Assembly (NCBI GenBank): GCA_963575745.1
Contig: CAUYUJ010014172.1
Coordinates: forward strand, 569,501 to 633,500
Reading direction: 5' to 3'
Length of the DNA: 64,000 bases
Origin: Prorocentrum cordatum
Lineage: Eukaryota > Sar > Dinophyceae > Prorocentrales > Prorocentraceae
The notes beneath the pieces were generated by a model, which was given only the letters and a program-made list of their open reading frames with translations, made no database searches and had not been told where the DNA came from. The translations under genes and the position numbers were made by a program. Each line of letters begins with the position of its first letter. Position 1 is the stretch's first letter. Below, piece by piece: positions 51,970 to 62,285 of this stretch.

Positions 51970-53155
51970 TCCGTGACCTGCCCGTGTGTTATTCAAAACG
52001 AGTCCCCCACACCCTCGATACCCGCCTTTTCTGTCTTCGATCACACCCCATTTGGGTTTTTTTTCTTTGCGGGGGGTGGCGGGCTTAGACAGGCGGGCAA
52101 ACCTGAACGGGCGGACAATCCTCCGTGGGCGTACATGTGCCCGCCATTGGAATTGGTGTGGTCCCTGCAAAAAGAGGAGGGGGGAAACGAGGGAGAGTGG
52201 GAGGAAGGGAGGGGGAGGGACGAAGGAAGAGGGACAACGCCAGGAGAGAAGAAGCGAAGAGGGGGGCGGTTGATTAGAGGCAGAGAGAGACAGAGAAACA
52301 AAAAAAAAACATATAAGAGAGGTAGAGAGAGAGAGGAAGAGAAAGAAAAGGGAGAGAAGGAGAGAGAGAGAGAGAGAGAAAGAGAGACAAAGAAAGAGGG
52401 AAGGAGGGGACAGGGCAGAAAGGCATAAGGATGAGGGAAGCGAGGGGGGAAAGAGAAGGGAGGAAAGGAGGGAGGAGGGAGGAGAGAGAGGGAGGAGGAG
52501 CAGGAAGGTAAGAGCGTGAACATTCGAGGAAATCCTAAGCGAAAGAGCCGTTCCTGAAGGAAGTCTCGGGTGGGAACCCACGACGGGCGGGCGATCCCCT
52601 GACGGGCGGGTCGGGCGGGTGGGACATTCAAGCGGGATGCCTGAGTATGGCGAGAGCGCGATTACTAAGTAAAGTGTAGCGGCGTCCTTGGCGCAGCGTG
52701 TTTCCTGAGCGTCGAACGCGCGATTTCTGGATAAATTGTATGGGAGTCACAGGCGACAGCGCAATTCCTGAATTAAATGTGAGGGGGTATCTGGCGGGAG
52801 CGGGGGTCTTGATTTCATTGCGAGGAAATATTGATTCATTTGGGGGAAATCTCAAGCGGCAGCGACGTTCCTGAGTAAATTGTGAAGAACTTTTAGATGG
52901 CAGCGGGGGTCCTGACAAAATTGCGAGGCAATCACAGGCGGGAGCGCCGATCCTGAGTAAATTGTGAAGAAGTTTCAGGAGTGGGGGTCCTGAATAAATG
53001 TCCGAGGAAGTCTCAAGCGGGAGCCGTTGTTGTTATCATCCGGGTGGCCAGGGGCACGATTTGAGCACGAAGGCTTTCCCAAACAAAAAAGAGGGTGCGA
53101 GCGTCGAGGGGCGCACTTCGACTGAGGAAAAACAGCATGCACCGGTGAGGGGGGA
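51970..53155. repeat. Repeat cassette P, copy 1
   Basis: Begins near GTGTTATTCAAAACGAGTC, followed by a block with GTACATGTGCCCGCCATTGG, a GA-rich tract, then the about 40-bp degenerate units (52640-53030) and the common end GATCAGCAATAATTATTC. The second copy starts 1266 bp later. Confidence 0.85.
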
Positions 53156-54470
53156 TCAGCAATAATTATTCTTCAGGGGTGAGAATTCCACAACGACACC
53201 ACCACCAACAACAACAATCATTCTAAGACTGTTCGCTCTTACTCGCCCGCGTGTTATTCAAAACGACTTCCCCACACCCTCGGTGCCCGACCGTTTTGAC
53301 TTCGATCACACCCCCATTTGGGGGATTATTTCTCTTTGCGGGGGGCGGCAGACTTACACAGGCAGGCAAACCTGAACGGGCGGACAATCCTTCGTGGGCG
53401 TACATGTGCCCGCCATTGGAATTGGTGTGGGCCCTGCAAAAAGAGGAGGGGGAGAACGAGGGAGAGTGGGAGGAAGGGAGGGGGAGGGACGAAGGAAGAG
53501 GGACAACGCCAGGAGAGAAGAAGCGAAGAGGGGGGCGGTTGATTAGAGGCAGAGAGAAAGAAAGAGAGAGAGAGAGAGAGAAAGACAGATAAGAGAGGAA
53601 GAGAAAGAGAGACAGAGAGAGAGAAAGAGAAAAGGGAGAGAGAGAGAGAGAGAGAGGAAGAAAGAGGGAGTGAGGAGGCAGGAGAGGGGAGGGAGAAGGG
53701 AGGAGGGAGAGGAGGGACAGAGAATAGGGCAGAGACGCATAAGGATGAGGGAAGCGAGGGGGGAAAGAAAAGGGAGGAAAGGAGGGAGGAGGGAGGAGAG
53801 AGAGGGAGGAGGAGCAGGAAGGTAAGAGCGTGAACATTCGAGGAAATCCTAAGCGAAAGAGCCGTTCCTGAAGGAAGACTCGGGCGGGAGCCCACGACGG
53901 GCGGGCGATCCCCTGACGGGCGGGTCGGGCGGGTGGGACATTCAAGCGGGAAGCCTGAGTATGGCGAGAGCGCGATTACTAAGTAAAGTGTAACGGCGTC
54001 CTTGGCGCAGCGTGTTTCCTGAGCGTCGAACGCGCGATGTCTGAATACATTGCATGGAAGTCACAGGCGAGAGCGCAAGTCCTGAATACCATGTGAAGGG
54101 CTCTCTGGCGGGAGCGGGGGTTTTGATTAAATTGCGAGGAAGTCTTGAATCAATTGCGAGGAAGTCTCAAGCGGGAGCGCCGTTCCTGAGTAAATGTGAG
54201 GAAGTCTCAAATTGGAGCGGGGGTCCTGACAAAATTGCGAGGAAGTCACAGTCGGGAGCACCGATCCTGAGTAAATTGTGAAGAAGTCTCAGGAGCGGGG
54301 GTCCTGAGTAAATTTGGAGGAAATCTCAGGCGGGAGCCCTTGTTGTTGTAATCCGGGGCGCCTGGGGCACAGTTTGAGCACCAAGATTTCCCTGACAAAA
54401 GAAAGTGCGAGCGTCGGAAGCACACTTTGACTGAGGAAAAGACATATGCACTGGTGAGGGGGGATCCACC
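53156..54470. repeat. Repeat cassette P, copy 2
   Basis: Tandem copy of the previous cassette with a longer GA tract (53555-53720). It carries the same CATTCTAAGACTGTTCGC start that cassette M has, the same 40-bp units (53950-54350) and a variant end (CCACCATAACTATTC). Minus-strand Leu/Ser/Pro frames are tract artefacts. Confidence 0.85.
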
Positions 54471-54530
54471 ATAACTATTCTTGGGAAGTGAACGAACGAA
54501 CGAACGAACGAACGAACGAACGAACGAACG

Positions 54531-54571
<41 letters not shown>

Positions 54572-55310
54572 TACAAGCACGTGGGGACACTCCGTTCTCA
54601 CCAGTGCCAGGGTTTTCATAGGAGGCGGGCAATACCCCCACTTTGTGGGGGGGCCGGTTCAAGCTCTACCAAATTTCCAAACGACTCTTCGCCACCACCC
54701 ACACCCAGCTTCCCGCCCTATGACGTTCGGACACTTCACTTCGTGGCATGCGGACGACCGTGGCTACTATTCAGGGCCCCGCGGCCGACGACGACGGCGT
54801 GCGCGCGCGAAGAAAAAACGAATGTGTCCCGCATGGTATTATTTGACAGGGATGATGGCCCTGGCAGGTGCGCAACCGTTGTCGCAGAAGTTCGAAAAAG
54901 TTGCTCGCAAAAGCCCGTTTGACAGAAATGTTTAAAAAGTGTTGGGTTTCCTACGAATCCGCAAGAGCGCGCGGGATGAGATTTTGACATTTTTTTGTTG
55001 AAAAACCATTGGTTTTTTGATGTTTTTATGTTAAAATCGCTCCGAACACTAAGCTTTTGGAAGGATTTCGTCTTGCGCGCGCGAATGTCCACTTTACCTT
55101 ATTTTTTGCAAGGGATTCTTGAAATTTGATTATATTAGAACAAGAAATGTCATTTTATAGTGTTTTTTGCAAGGGAAAACGGATTACAACAAAACAACCG
55201 GATCTGGATCACATCGTTTTACCTGAGGCTTCCTCACGAAAATGATGAAAATGTAGCTGCGGCCTAGGCGGCGCAGGGGGGGCGCGCACCAGGGGGCCCA
55301 ACAAAAATTA
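54471..55310. repeat. Repeat cassette N, copy 2
   Basis: Starts with (GAAC)n and (CAA)n, then matches 44044-44775 almost base for base, including the AT-rich block (54930-55160). Confidence 0.9.
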
Positions 55311-57590
55311 TTCTTTAGAATAAAAAATGTTCAACAACAACAACAACAGCAACAACACCACCAACAACAAGCAGGGGGCGGGGGACGTCGGCAGTCTGCG
55401 AGGCTTTGAAGAAGCCCGCCGCACGCGCAACATGTTTCAAGCTATACAACGAGCCCGCCGCAGGCGGGTTGGGTCGCAAATGGGGTCGCGGGTTGGGTCG
55501 CAAATGGGTCGCGGGTGGGTCGACTGTGGGTCGCAGGTGGGTCGCGGGCCGGGTCGCGGGTGGGTCGCGGGTGCGTCGAAGGTGGGTCGCGGGTGGGTCG
55601 CGGGTGGGTCGCGAACGGGTCGCGGGGTGGATCGCGGGTGGATCGCGGTTGGGTGCGGGTGGGTCACGGGTGGGTTGCGAGGTGGGTCGCGGGTGGGTCG
55701 CGGACCGGGTCGCAGGGGGGGACGACGACAATGACAGCAAGCATAATCCTCACCACGGATTCGCACTTCAGCGACGCATTTAGGGACAATGAATGACCGT
55801 TTGGCCCCCTCACTCTGATGTGGGTCGCGGGTTGGGTCGCAGGTGGGTCGCGGGTGGGTCGACGGTAGGTCGCAGGTGGGTCGCGGGCCGGGTCGCGGGT
55901 GGGTCGCGGGTGCGTCGAAGGTGGGTCGCGGGTGGGTCGCGGGTGGGTCGCGAGCGGGTCGCGGGGTGGATCGCGGGTGGATCGCGGTTGGGTCGCGGGG
56001 TGGGTCGCGGGTGGGTCGCGAGGTGGGTCGCGGGTGGGTCGCGGGCCGGGTCGCGGGGGGGGGGACGACGACAACAACAACAATCATTTTAAGACTGTTC
56101 GCCGTTGTCTGCTCGAGTGTCCGATAACGCGTATTTCCCAAACCCTCGATACCCGCCCTCTTCGTCTTCGATCGTACCCCGTTCGGGGGGCATACCTTCC
56201 TTCCCTGCAGGCCGGGCCCCGGCAAGCGGCGAGGCGGCCGCGGACCGTCGGCCTGGCCAGCGGCAGCGCTGATCGGCGGGGCGGCCGCGGACCGTCGACC
56301 CGACCCCAAGAGGGACGGACAGGGGACCGACCACGACGACGACGACGACGTCGACGACGACGGCGACGACGACGACGGCGACGCCGATGACTAGCGAAAG
56401 CGAGAGCGAGAGTGAACGACAGCAGGGCCACGAAGGACACGAAGTAGGCCACGAAGGGCGGCAGCGGGGACACGAAGGGAATGCGTATGGGGCCACGAAG
56501 AGCGCGAACGAGCGGGGGCCACGAAGGGCAGATAATGCGGGGCCACAGAAGGCAACGATGGGGCCACTGAGGGCAGCAACGGGGCCACGCAAGACACTGA
56601 CGGGGCCACAAACGGCGACAGCGGGGCCACGAAGGGGACGCACATGGGGCCACAACGTGCGCGAACGAGCAGGGGCCACGAAGGGCATACGTATGCTGGG
56701 CCGCGGAGGGCAAGGACGGGGCCACTGAGGGCAACGAGGGGGCCACCAAGGGCAGCGAGGGGGCCACGAAGGGCGACAGCGGGGCCACGAAGGGCATGCA
56801 TATGGGGCCACGAAGGGCAACGAGGGGGCCACGAAGGGCTGCAGCGGGGCCACGAAGGTGAGCGAGGGGGCCACGAAGGGCTGCGACGGGGCCACGAAGG
56901 GCTGCAACGGGGCCACGAAGGGCTGCAACGGGGCCACGAAGGGCTTCAAACGGGCCCCGAAACGAAGGGCTGCAAAGGGGCCACGAAGGGCTGCAAAGGG
57001 GCCACGAAAAGTAGCGAGGAGGCCACGAGGGGCTGCAACGGGGCCACGAAGGGAAGCGAGGGGGCCACCAAGGGCTGCAACGGGGCCACGAAACAAAGCG
57101 AGGGGGCCACGAAGGGCTCCAACGGGGCCACGAAGGGCATCGAGATCCCGATACCTAGGTAATCTGTGAAGGGAGTCCTAAGCGTGAGCGCGACTCCTGG
57201 GCGCCTGGGTGTCGGGAGCGCGGCGCTTGAGTTAATTGCAGGAAATTCCAACGCAAGGGCGCTATTCGTCAATCGTTTGCAAAGAAGTCTCCAGCGAGAG
57301 CGCGACCCCAGAGCGGCGGGAGAGCGATTCTTGAAAAAAATGTGAAGAAGTCCCCAGCGAGAGTGCGATTCCTAAATAAAATGCGAGGAAGTCTCGGGCG
57401 GGAGCTGGGGTCCTGGCTAAATTGTGAGGACGTATCGGGCGGGAGCCGTTGTTGTTGTAACATGGGGGCCAAGGGAACAGTTTGAGCATCAAGACTTTCC
57501 CTGTCAAACATCGGGGTGCGAGCGTCGAGGGGCACACTTTGATTAAGAAAAACAGTATGCACCGGTGGGGGGCTCAACAATACTTATTTT
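55311..57590. repeat. Repeat cassette M, copy 2
   Basis: Same order as 41876-43965, but the GGGTCGC array is doubled (55470-55720 and 55817-56060) with an O motif between. The 21-bp array (about 56400-57145) is shorter and more diverged. It ends AATACTTATTTTCCAG. Confidence 0.85.
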
Positions 57591-58221
57591 CCAGAAATGA
57601 AATTTCAAGCACAATCCTCACCACGGATTCGCACTTCAGCCACGCACCCAGGGACAATGAATGACCGTTTGGCCCCCTCACTCTGATGTGGGTCGCGGGT
57701 TGGGTCGCAGGTGGGTCGCGGGTGGGTCGACGGTGGGTCGCAGGTGGGTCGCGGGCCGGGTCGCGGGTTGGTCGCGGGTGGGTCGAGGGTGGGTCGCGAG
57801 CGGGTCGCGGGGTGGATCGCGGGTGGATCGCGGTTGGGTCGCGGGGTGTGTCGCGGGTGGGTCGCGGGCTGGGTCGCGGGTGGGTCGCGGGCCGGGTCGC
57901 GGGGGGGGACGACGACGACGACGACAAGACAAGACAAGACAAGACAAGACAAGACAAGACAAGACAAGACAAGACAAGACAAGACAAGACAAGACAAGAC
58001 AAGACAAGACAAGACAAGACAAGACAAGACAAGACAAGACAAGACAAGACAAGACAAGCAAGGCAAGGCAAGGCAAGGCAAGGCAAGGCAAGGCAAGGCA
58101 AGGCAAGACAAGACAAGACAACAACAACAACAACTCCAACAACAACAACAACAACAACAGCAACAACAATCACAACAACAACAACAACAACAACGCCAAC
58201 AACAACAACAACAACAAAACG

Positions 58222-58310
<89 letters not shown>

Positions 58311-58395
58311 AACAAGCATAATCCTCACCACGGAATCACACTTCAGCCACGCACCCAGGGACAATGAATGACCGTTTGGCCCCCTCACTCTGTTC
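57591..58395. repeat. Cassette O copies with GGGTCGC, (ACAAG)n and (CAA)n arrays
   Basis: An O motif at 57605-57685, a GGGTCGC array to 57905, a pentanucleotide array (ACAAG)n 57925-58058, its GGCAA variant (58058-58105), (CAA)n and (CGACAA)n to 58315, then a last O motif ending CTCACTCTG at 58392. All frames in it are repeats. Confidence 0.9.
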
Positions 58396-59120
58396 AGCGC
58401 AGTCCCCCCCCATTGCCCGCGTCCCGCATGCGGGTGTGCCCCCCGGAGCCTTGGGAAGGCCGCGGACGACAGCCGAAAGCGGTAGACTTACCATCAGCCG
58501 ACCGACGCCGGCCGCATCTGCCCTGGTCGGCCTGGCTGCCCCTCGCCGCCGCCTGCCCTGGAGGGCAGCCAGCCGACCACAGAGGAGGCCGAGCAGCTCG
58601 CGCTGGCGGCGCGGGCCTGGCCCCCGGAGAAGGCAGCGGAGAGGGGGGGGAGGTCCCGAGAGAGGGGCCCCGCGCAGAGGCCCCCGAGGCTCGGCCAGGC
58701 GGCGGGGCTGCTCCGAGGCGGGGTGCCCTCGGGGCAGGGCCGCCCCCCCTCGCCCCGCCCCCCCCCCCTGCTGCTGCACGCGGGCAGTCTCGAGATTCTG
58801 CGGGGAGCGGGTCCTGGACCCCCGGACTTTCCCCGGAACTCCTCCGGGACCGGTCTGTCAGCCCGGCATGGGTCGCTCCTGGGCGCCCCTGCGGACCGGC
58901 CAGGGCCCCTGGAGGCCGAGAGCGGGGCACATCTCCAGCAACCCTTTCCTCCAGGACCCTCTTGTCCAGAGCTCGAGCGACAAAGTGTTTTCCGTGTTCG
59001 TGTTGTTTTCCCTCGGTCCGTCTTGGCTCCGCCTTTGCTGCAAAACGAAATCAAAACGAAAGCGGCCCGTGAGATCGCCAACGTACCGTTTAACGAGCCC
59101 AGCCCCTTGTCTACCTTGAT
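58396..59120. other. No firm gene; GC-rich
   Basis: The plus strand near 58552-58620 reads TTEEAEQLALAARAWPPEKA, exon-like in composition, but no splice sites or continuation were found. The rest is GC-rich with overlapping frames. Confidence 0.3.
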
Positions 59121-59205
59121 GTAACAGGAGAAGGAGGAGGAGGAGGAGGAGGAGGAGGAAGCGGGGGAGAGGAGAGAAGAGAGAGAGAGAGAGAGAGACA
59201 GCGGG
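59121..59205. repeat. (GGA)n and (GA)n microsatellite
   Basis: GGAGGAGGAGG tract then GAGAGAGAGA. Confidence 0.9.
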
Positions 59206-59250
59206 ACAGACATATTGAATTGAGGAACGAACGACCGCATAAACACTTAC

Positions 59251-59387
59251 TTTGGACGGACCGCGCGGATTTCTCGGATCCACGCTGGACCCCTCTCCAT
59301 GGCGCGCGGAGCGCGCCAGGGGCGCCGCCGGAGGCCCGGACAGGGGGTCCCAGCGCCGATCCAAGAAGTCCGCGCGGACCGTGCAAA
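59251..59387. mobile_element. MITE-like hairpin, family 4
   Basis: The arms 59258-59293 and 59344-59380 are inverted repeats of about 36 bp (GGACCGCGCGGATTTCTCGG against the complement of GATCCAAGAAGTCCGCGCGG). The core GCGCGCCAGGGGCGCC is shared with the shorter hairpin at 33143-33263. Confidence 0.75.
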
Positions 59388-59419
59388 ATGTATGTCTATG
59401 CAGCTCTTTCCTTGTTCTT

Positions 59420-59420
59420 C

Positions 59421-59460
<40 letters not shown>

Positions 59461-59600
59461 GGGAGAGAGAAGGAGAGAGAAGGAGAGAGAAGGAGAGAGA
59501 AGGAGATAGAGAGAGAGAGAGGTAGAGGGAAAGAGAAGGAGAGAGAGAGAGAAGAGAGAAGAGAGAAGAGAGAGAGAGAGAGAGAGCGAGAGCACGGAGC
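59420..59600. repeat. (GA)n / GGAGAGA microsatellite
   Basis: Purine tract of GAGAGA with periodic AAGGAGAGAG. Frames over it are artefacts. Confidence 0.95.
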
Positions 59601-59654
59601 AGGAGGGGGCACGACCAGGCGCGAGCGCGCGCCGCACGGCGCGCCTCGAGGGCC

Positions 59655-60135
59655 TCACGCCCTGGCGCACAGCCGCCGCCCCTTGACCCCGACGCTCACC
59701 CAGCCGGCCGGCGGGCCCGCGCCCTCCAGGAGCTCGTAGCTCAGGCGGTCGCCGCTCAGCCGCACCTCGCGCAGCAGCGCCCCGTGGCCCAGCCTCTCCG
59801 CCGCCTGCGCCGAGCTCAGCGCCTCGCCCTCGCGCACGATGATCGGGTCGGGCGAAAGGGGGGGATAGCAAAGGGGGGGTTTGAGAATCAGCTCAAGCAG
59901 CTGATTTTCCCGGCGCCTCCCGGCGCCGGAGGCGGCTATGTATCGAGGAATGGGGCCCTCGGTGGGGCCGAAACCAGCTGCACGCAGCAGATTTCGTAAC
60001 CCTCCCCCTTCCCAATCCCCCCCTTTCGCCTGGCCCGAGATGATGCCCCCGCCGGCCGTGCCGCCCACCACCCTCCAGAGCTGGCCGGCGGGCGCGCCGG
60101 GGTCGGGCCCCGGGCCCCGGAGCCAGGAGTTCACG
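59655..60135 (-). CDS. 'VVGG...GWVS' module, interrupted by a 201-bp inverted-repeat insert
   Basis: The upstream piece contains YVNSWLRGPG and QLWRVVGG; the downstream piece contains IIVREGEALSS, then LLREVRLSGDRLSYELLEG and GWVSVGVKG, and stops at TGA 59655-59657. From memory of dinoflagellate proteins, modules of the form VVGG-GGI-VRxG-...-GxRLxYE-...-GWVS are common, often near enzymes, with unknown function. The 201-bp segment between the pieces has no in-frame stop and is a multiple of three. It breaks the motif exactly between GGG and IIVREG, carries terminal inverted repeats, and is bounded by GATGAT on both sides. Confidence 0.65.
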
Positions 60136-61590
60136 TACGCGCGGAGGCATGGAAGTGGGCACCAGCACCAGCACGATTTTTTTATATATATATATATATA
60201 TATATATTTTTTAGGGGGAGGAGGGGGGCAAGGACGAGGAGGCCGAGGGGGGGAGGGGGAGGACGAGGAGGCGAGGAGGGAGGAAAAGGGGGAAGTGGAA
60301 AACAAGTCCAAGTCAACCAGCACCAGCACGAGGGGGGTGCCTCCACCCAGGGAAGTTGCTCCTGGCGGCTTCTGGCGCTGTCGGTCATGCTTCGGCTACC
60401 CAGGCAGCCCGAATGTTCCCAACATCGCCGAGATCGGGGTCCTCTTCCCTCGGTGGAGGCACACCGCCGATAGTTGGTGCTGGTTTCCACCTCTGGGCCT
60501 CCGAGTACGGCATGGCCGTGGCGTCCGCGGCGACGAAGGGGTGGCCCCACCCGAAGTCCAGCCTCGCCTCCGCGTTGCGCCCGATGCGCTCGGCCAGGGC
60601 CCGCGTCAGGGCGGCTGGCGTGATGCCGTCCCTGTCGCTGGCGAGGCACAGCACGGGCATCTGGAGCCGGCCGATCTCGTCCCACGTGTCGTGCTCCCTC
60701 CTGGCGTCCAGCTGCCTCACGAGGCCCTCCATCCGCAGCGGTTCCCCGGCTCCCACCTGCTCGTCCCGCGTCAGGAGGGTCTGCACCATCGCCCACTCGG
60801 CCTTCGATCTCTCCCTCCACTCCTCGTCCCGATCCCTGTTGGCCTGGAACGCCTTTCTGACGACTCTCTCCTCCACGGTAACGCCGGGCGCGTACCACTC
60901 GTGGATCGGGTACGACGACCCCCCCGTGCCCCCCGTGGCACAGCAGCACAGCACCAGCCTCTTGATGAGGTGCGGGTGCCGGATCGCCAAGTGCTGGGCG
61001 ACCATGCCGCCGAAAGATACACCGAGGACATGCACGGGCAGCCTATCTGGGACCACGGCCTCCAGCAACGCCGCGGCGTCGTCCGCGTAATCCGCCATCG
61101 TGCAAGGCTCGTCCTTGACGGTCGTCCGGCCGGTGTTCCGGTGGTCGTACGTCAGGATCCGGAAGAACTGCGAGGCGAGGTTGATGTACTGCTGGTCCGT
61201 GGTCTTGCGAAGGTCGGCGGCAGAGCCCATGAGCAGAAGGAGCAGCTCCTCGACAGGGTTTGGCGTACTCCGAACAAGTGTGATAAAAAAAACAAGTGTA
61301 ATAAAAAACAACTGTGATTAAAAAACAAGTGCGAAATTATCTCACTTGTTTTTTTATCACACTTGTGCTTTCTCACACTTGTTTTTGTTATCACACTTGT
61401 TCGGAGCATCGTGGCCGGCCTCACCAGGTCGACAGTAGCGCTGGTGGCGGTCTCCACGCTCGAAACCGCGGGCGCGGGGCACCCCTGGAGAGCCGCCGAA
61501 GGCGGCTCGTGGTTGTGGAGACCGCCCTGGGCTCCACGGGAGGCCTGTGGGTCAGGCCAGCCCGTGGGGTAACGCGGAAAGCTGCCCTTC
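59655..61590 (-). CDS. Alpha/beta hydrolase gene with a C-terminal 'VVGG/GWVS' module, at least three exons
   Basis: Read on the minus strand. The main exon (about 61263-60500) encodes an alpha/beta hydrolase; downstream segments (about 60135-60045 and 59837-59655) encode a second module; the end is TGA 59655-59657. A further 5' exon lies upstream of 61410, but its frame is not settled and the true start was not found. The exon boundaries I can place lie at or beside inverted repeats (59838-60044, about 60146-60490, 61264-61412), which suggests introner-type introns. The product would be a soluble hydrolase of unknown substrate. The strand agrees with the other minus-strand candidates. A hydrolase-only reading ending at the TGA in 60385-60387 is the simpler alternative if the second module is a separate gene. 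Confidence 0.6.
59838..60044 (-). mobile_element. Introner-like intron, 201 bp, with terminal inverted repeats and GATGAT duplication
   Basis: GATGAT occurs at 59838-59843 and 60039-60044. Inside it, the left end GGGCGAAAGGGGGGGATAGC is inverted at the right end (complement of GATTGGGGGG... i.e. CCCCCCCTTTCGCC at 60017-60030). Removing one GATGAT plus the insert joins the VVGG module in frame. No position of the cut within the duplication gives GT-AG ends, so the splice sites would be non-canonical, as described for introners of some dinoflagellates and their relatives. Confidence 0.6.
60146..60490. repeat. Inverted and direct repeats between hydrolase exon and second module
   Basis: ACCAGCACCAGCACGA occurs at about 60159 and 60316 (direct). 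TGGAGGCAC/GTGCCTCC words with GTTGGTGCTGGT at 60444-60485 face GGGGGGTGCCTCCACCCAGG at 60334-60353 (inverted). A (TA)n tract lies at 60183-60210. The layout suggests one or two inserted hairpin elements making up the intron; exact borders were not resolved. Confidence 0.5.
60500..61263 (-). CDS. Alpha/beta hydrolase exon
   Basis: Starts in the oxyanion-loop region (ELLLLLMGSAAD), then FRILTYDHRNTGRTT, the nucleophile elbow GVSFGG (Gly-x-Ser-x-Gly-Gly), a helical cap region, PVLCLASDRDGITP with the acid Asp, and FGWGHPFV with the catalytic His. Order and spacing fit the family that includes prolyl aminopeptidase-like and enol-lactone hydrolases; the substrate cannot be told. All triad residues are present, so the exon looks functional. 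The open frame continues at both ends into inverted-repeat DNA (61311 and 60385), which is probably intron. Confidence 0.85.
61264..61412. mobile_element. AT-rich hairpin of about 139 bp (possible intron)
   Basis: 61268-61406 is a long imperfect inverted repeat: CTCCGAACAAGTGTGATAA at the left and its complement at the right, with internal CAAGTGTGATAAAAAAA units repeated about four times per arm. CGT flanks it on both sides (61264-61266 and 61410-61412). It is strikingly AT-rich for this region and sits exactly where the hydrolase fold is interrupted. Confidence 0.7.
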
Positions 61591-61869
61591 GCGCAGCCCC
61601 ACGCCTTGCCACATCTCCTGGACCTTTCCCAAGGTGCGTCCTGACGGAGATTCTAACACGAACGCAGCCGTGGCGACGAATGCCATCAGCGGAGGGCCGC
61701 AATAGGCGAGACCGAGAGAAGGGTATCCACCAGGCTGGGCGATGCCCCCAAGAGCCCGCGCAGCGTTGTATATGGACACCCTCCCGCGCTCAGAGGGCGG
61801 GAGGACACATATAACTATTACGTGCACGGTCATCTATCTCATGATCCTCGGGTGGCACGCCTCCAAGTT

Positions 61870-61885
61870 GGTTGGTTTTTGTATG

Positions 61886-61939
<54 letters not shown>

Positions 61940-62000
61940 GAGAGAGAACGAAAGAAAAACAAATAAATAATAATAAAGAGACAGAGAGATATATAGCTAT
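61870..62000. repeat. (TA)n and (GA)n microsatellite
   Basis: TATATATATA at 61880-61904, then GAGAGA to about 61948. Confidence 0.95.
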
Positions 62001-62054
62001 TCCCCGATCCGTGCTTGCACTTCGGGGTTCTTACTTCTTCTCTGAGGAACTTGG

Positions 62055-62285
62055 CCTCGGTGGCGGTCTGGCGGCTATGTTGCCGCCGCCGCCGCCCCGT
62101 CGCCGCCTGGTCGCCGCCAATCGTCTTGGCCTGGGTGACGGGTTGCTGCTATGTTGCCGCCGCCGCCTCGTCGCCGCCTCGTCGCCGCCAGTCGTCTGGG
62201 CCTGGCTGGCGGTCTGGCGGCGTAGATTGCACGACCTAGATTGGACAACGTAGACTGCGCCACAGAGATTGCAGAGCGACGATTG
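62055..62285. repeat. 75-bp tandem repeat with GCC triplets, and AGATTG units
   Basis: Two copies of a unit containing CTATGTTGCCGCCGCC and CGTCGCCGCC (62080 and 62150). They are followed by short units GTAGATTGCACGACCTAGAT / AGACTGCGCC / AGATTGCAG at 62222-62290. Confidence 0.7.
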
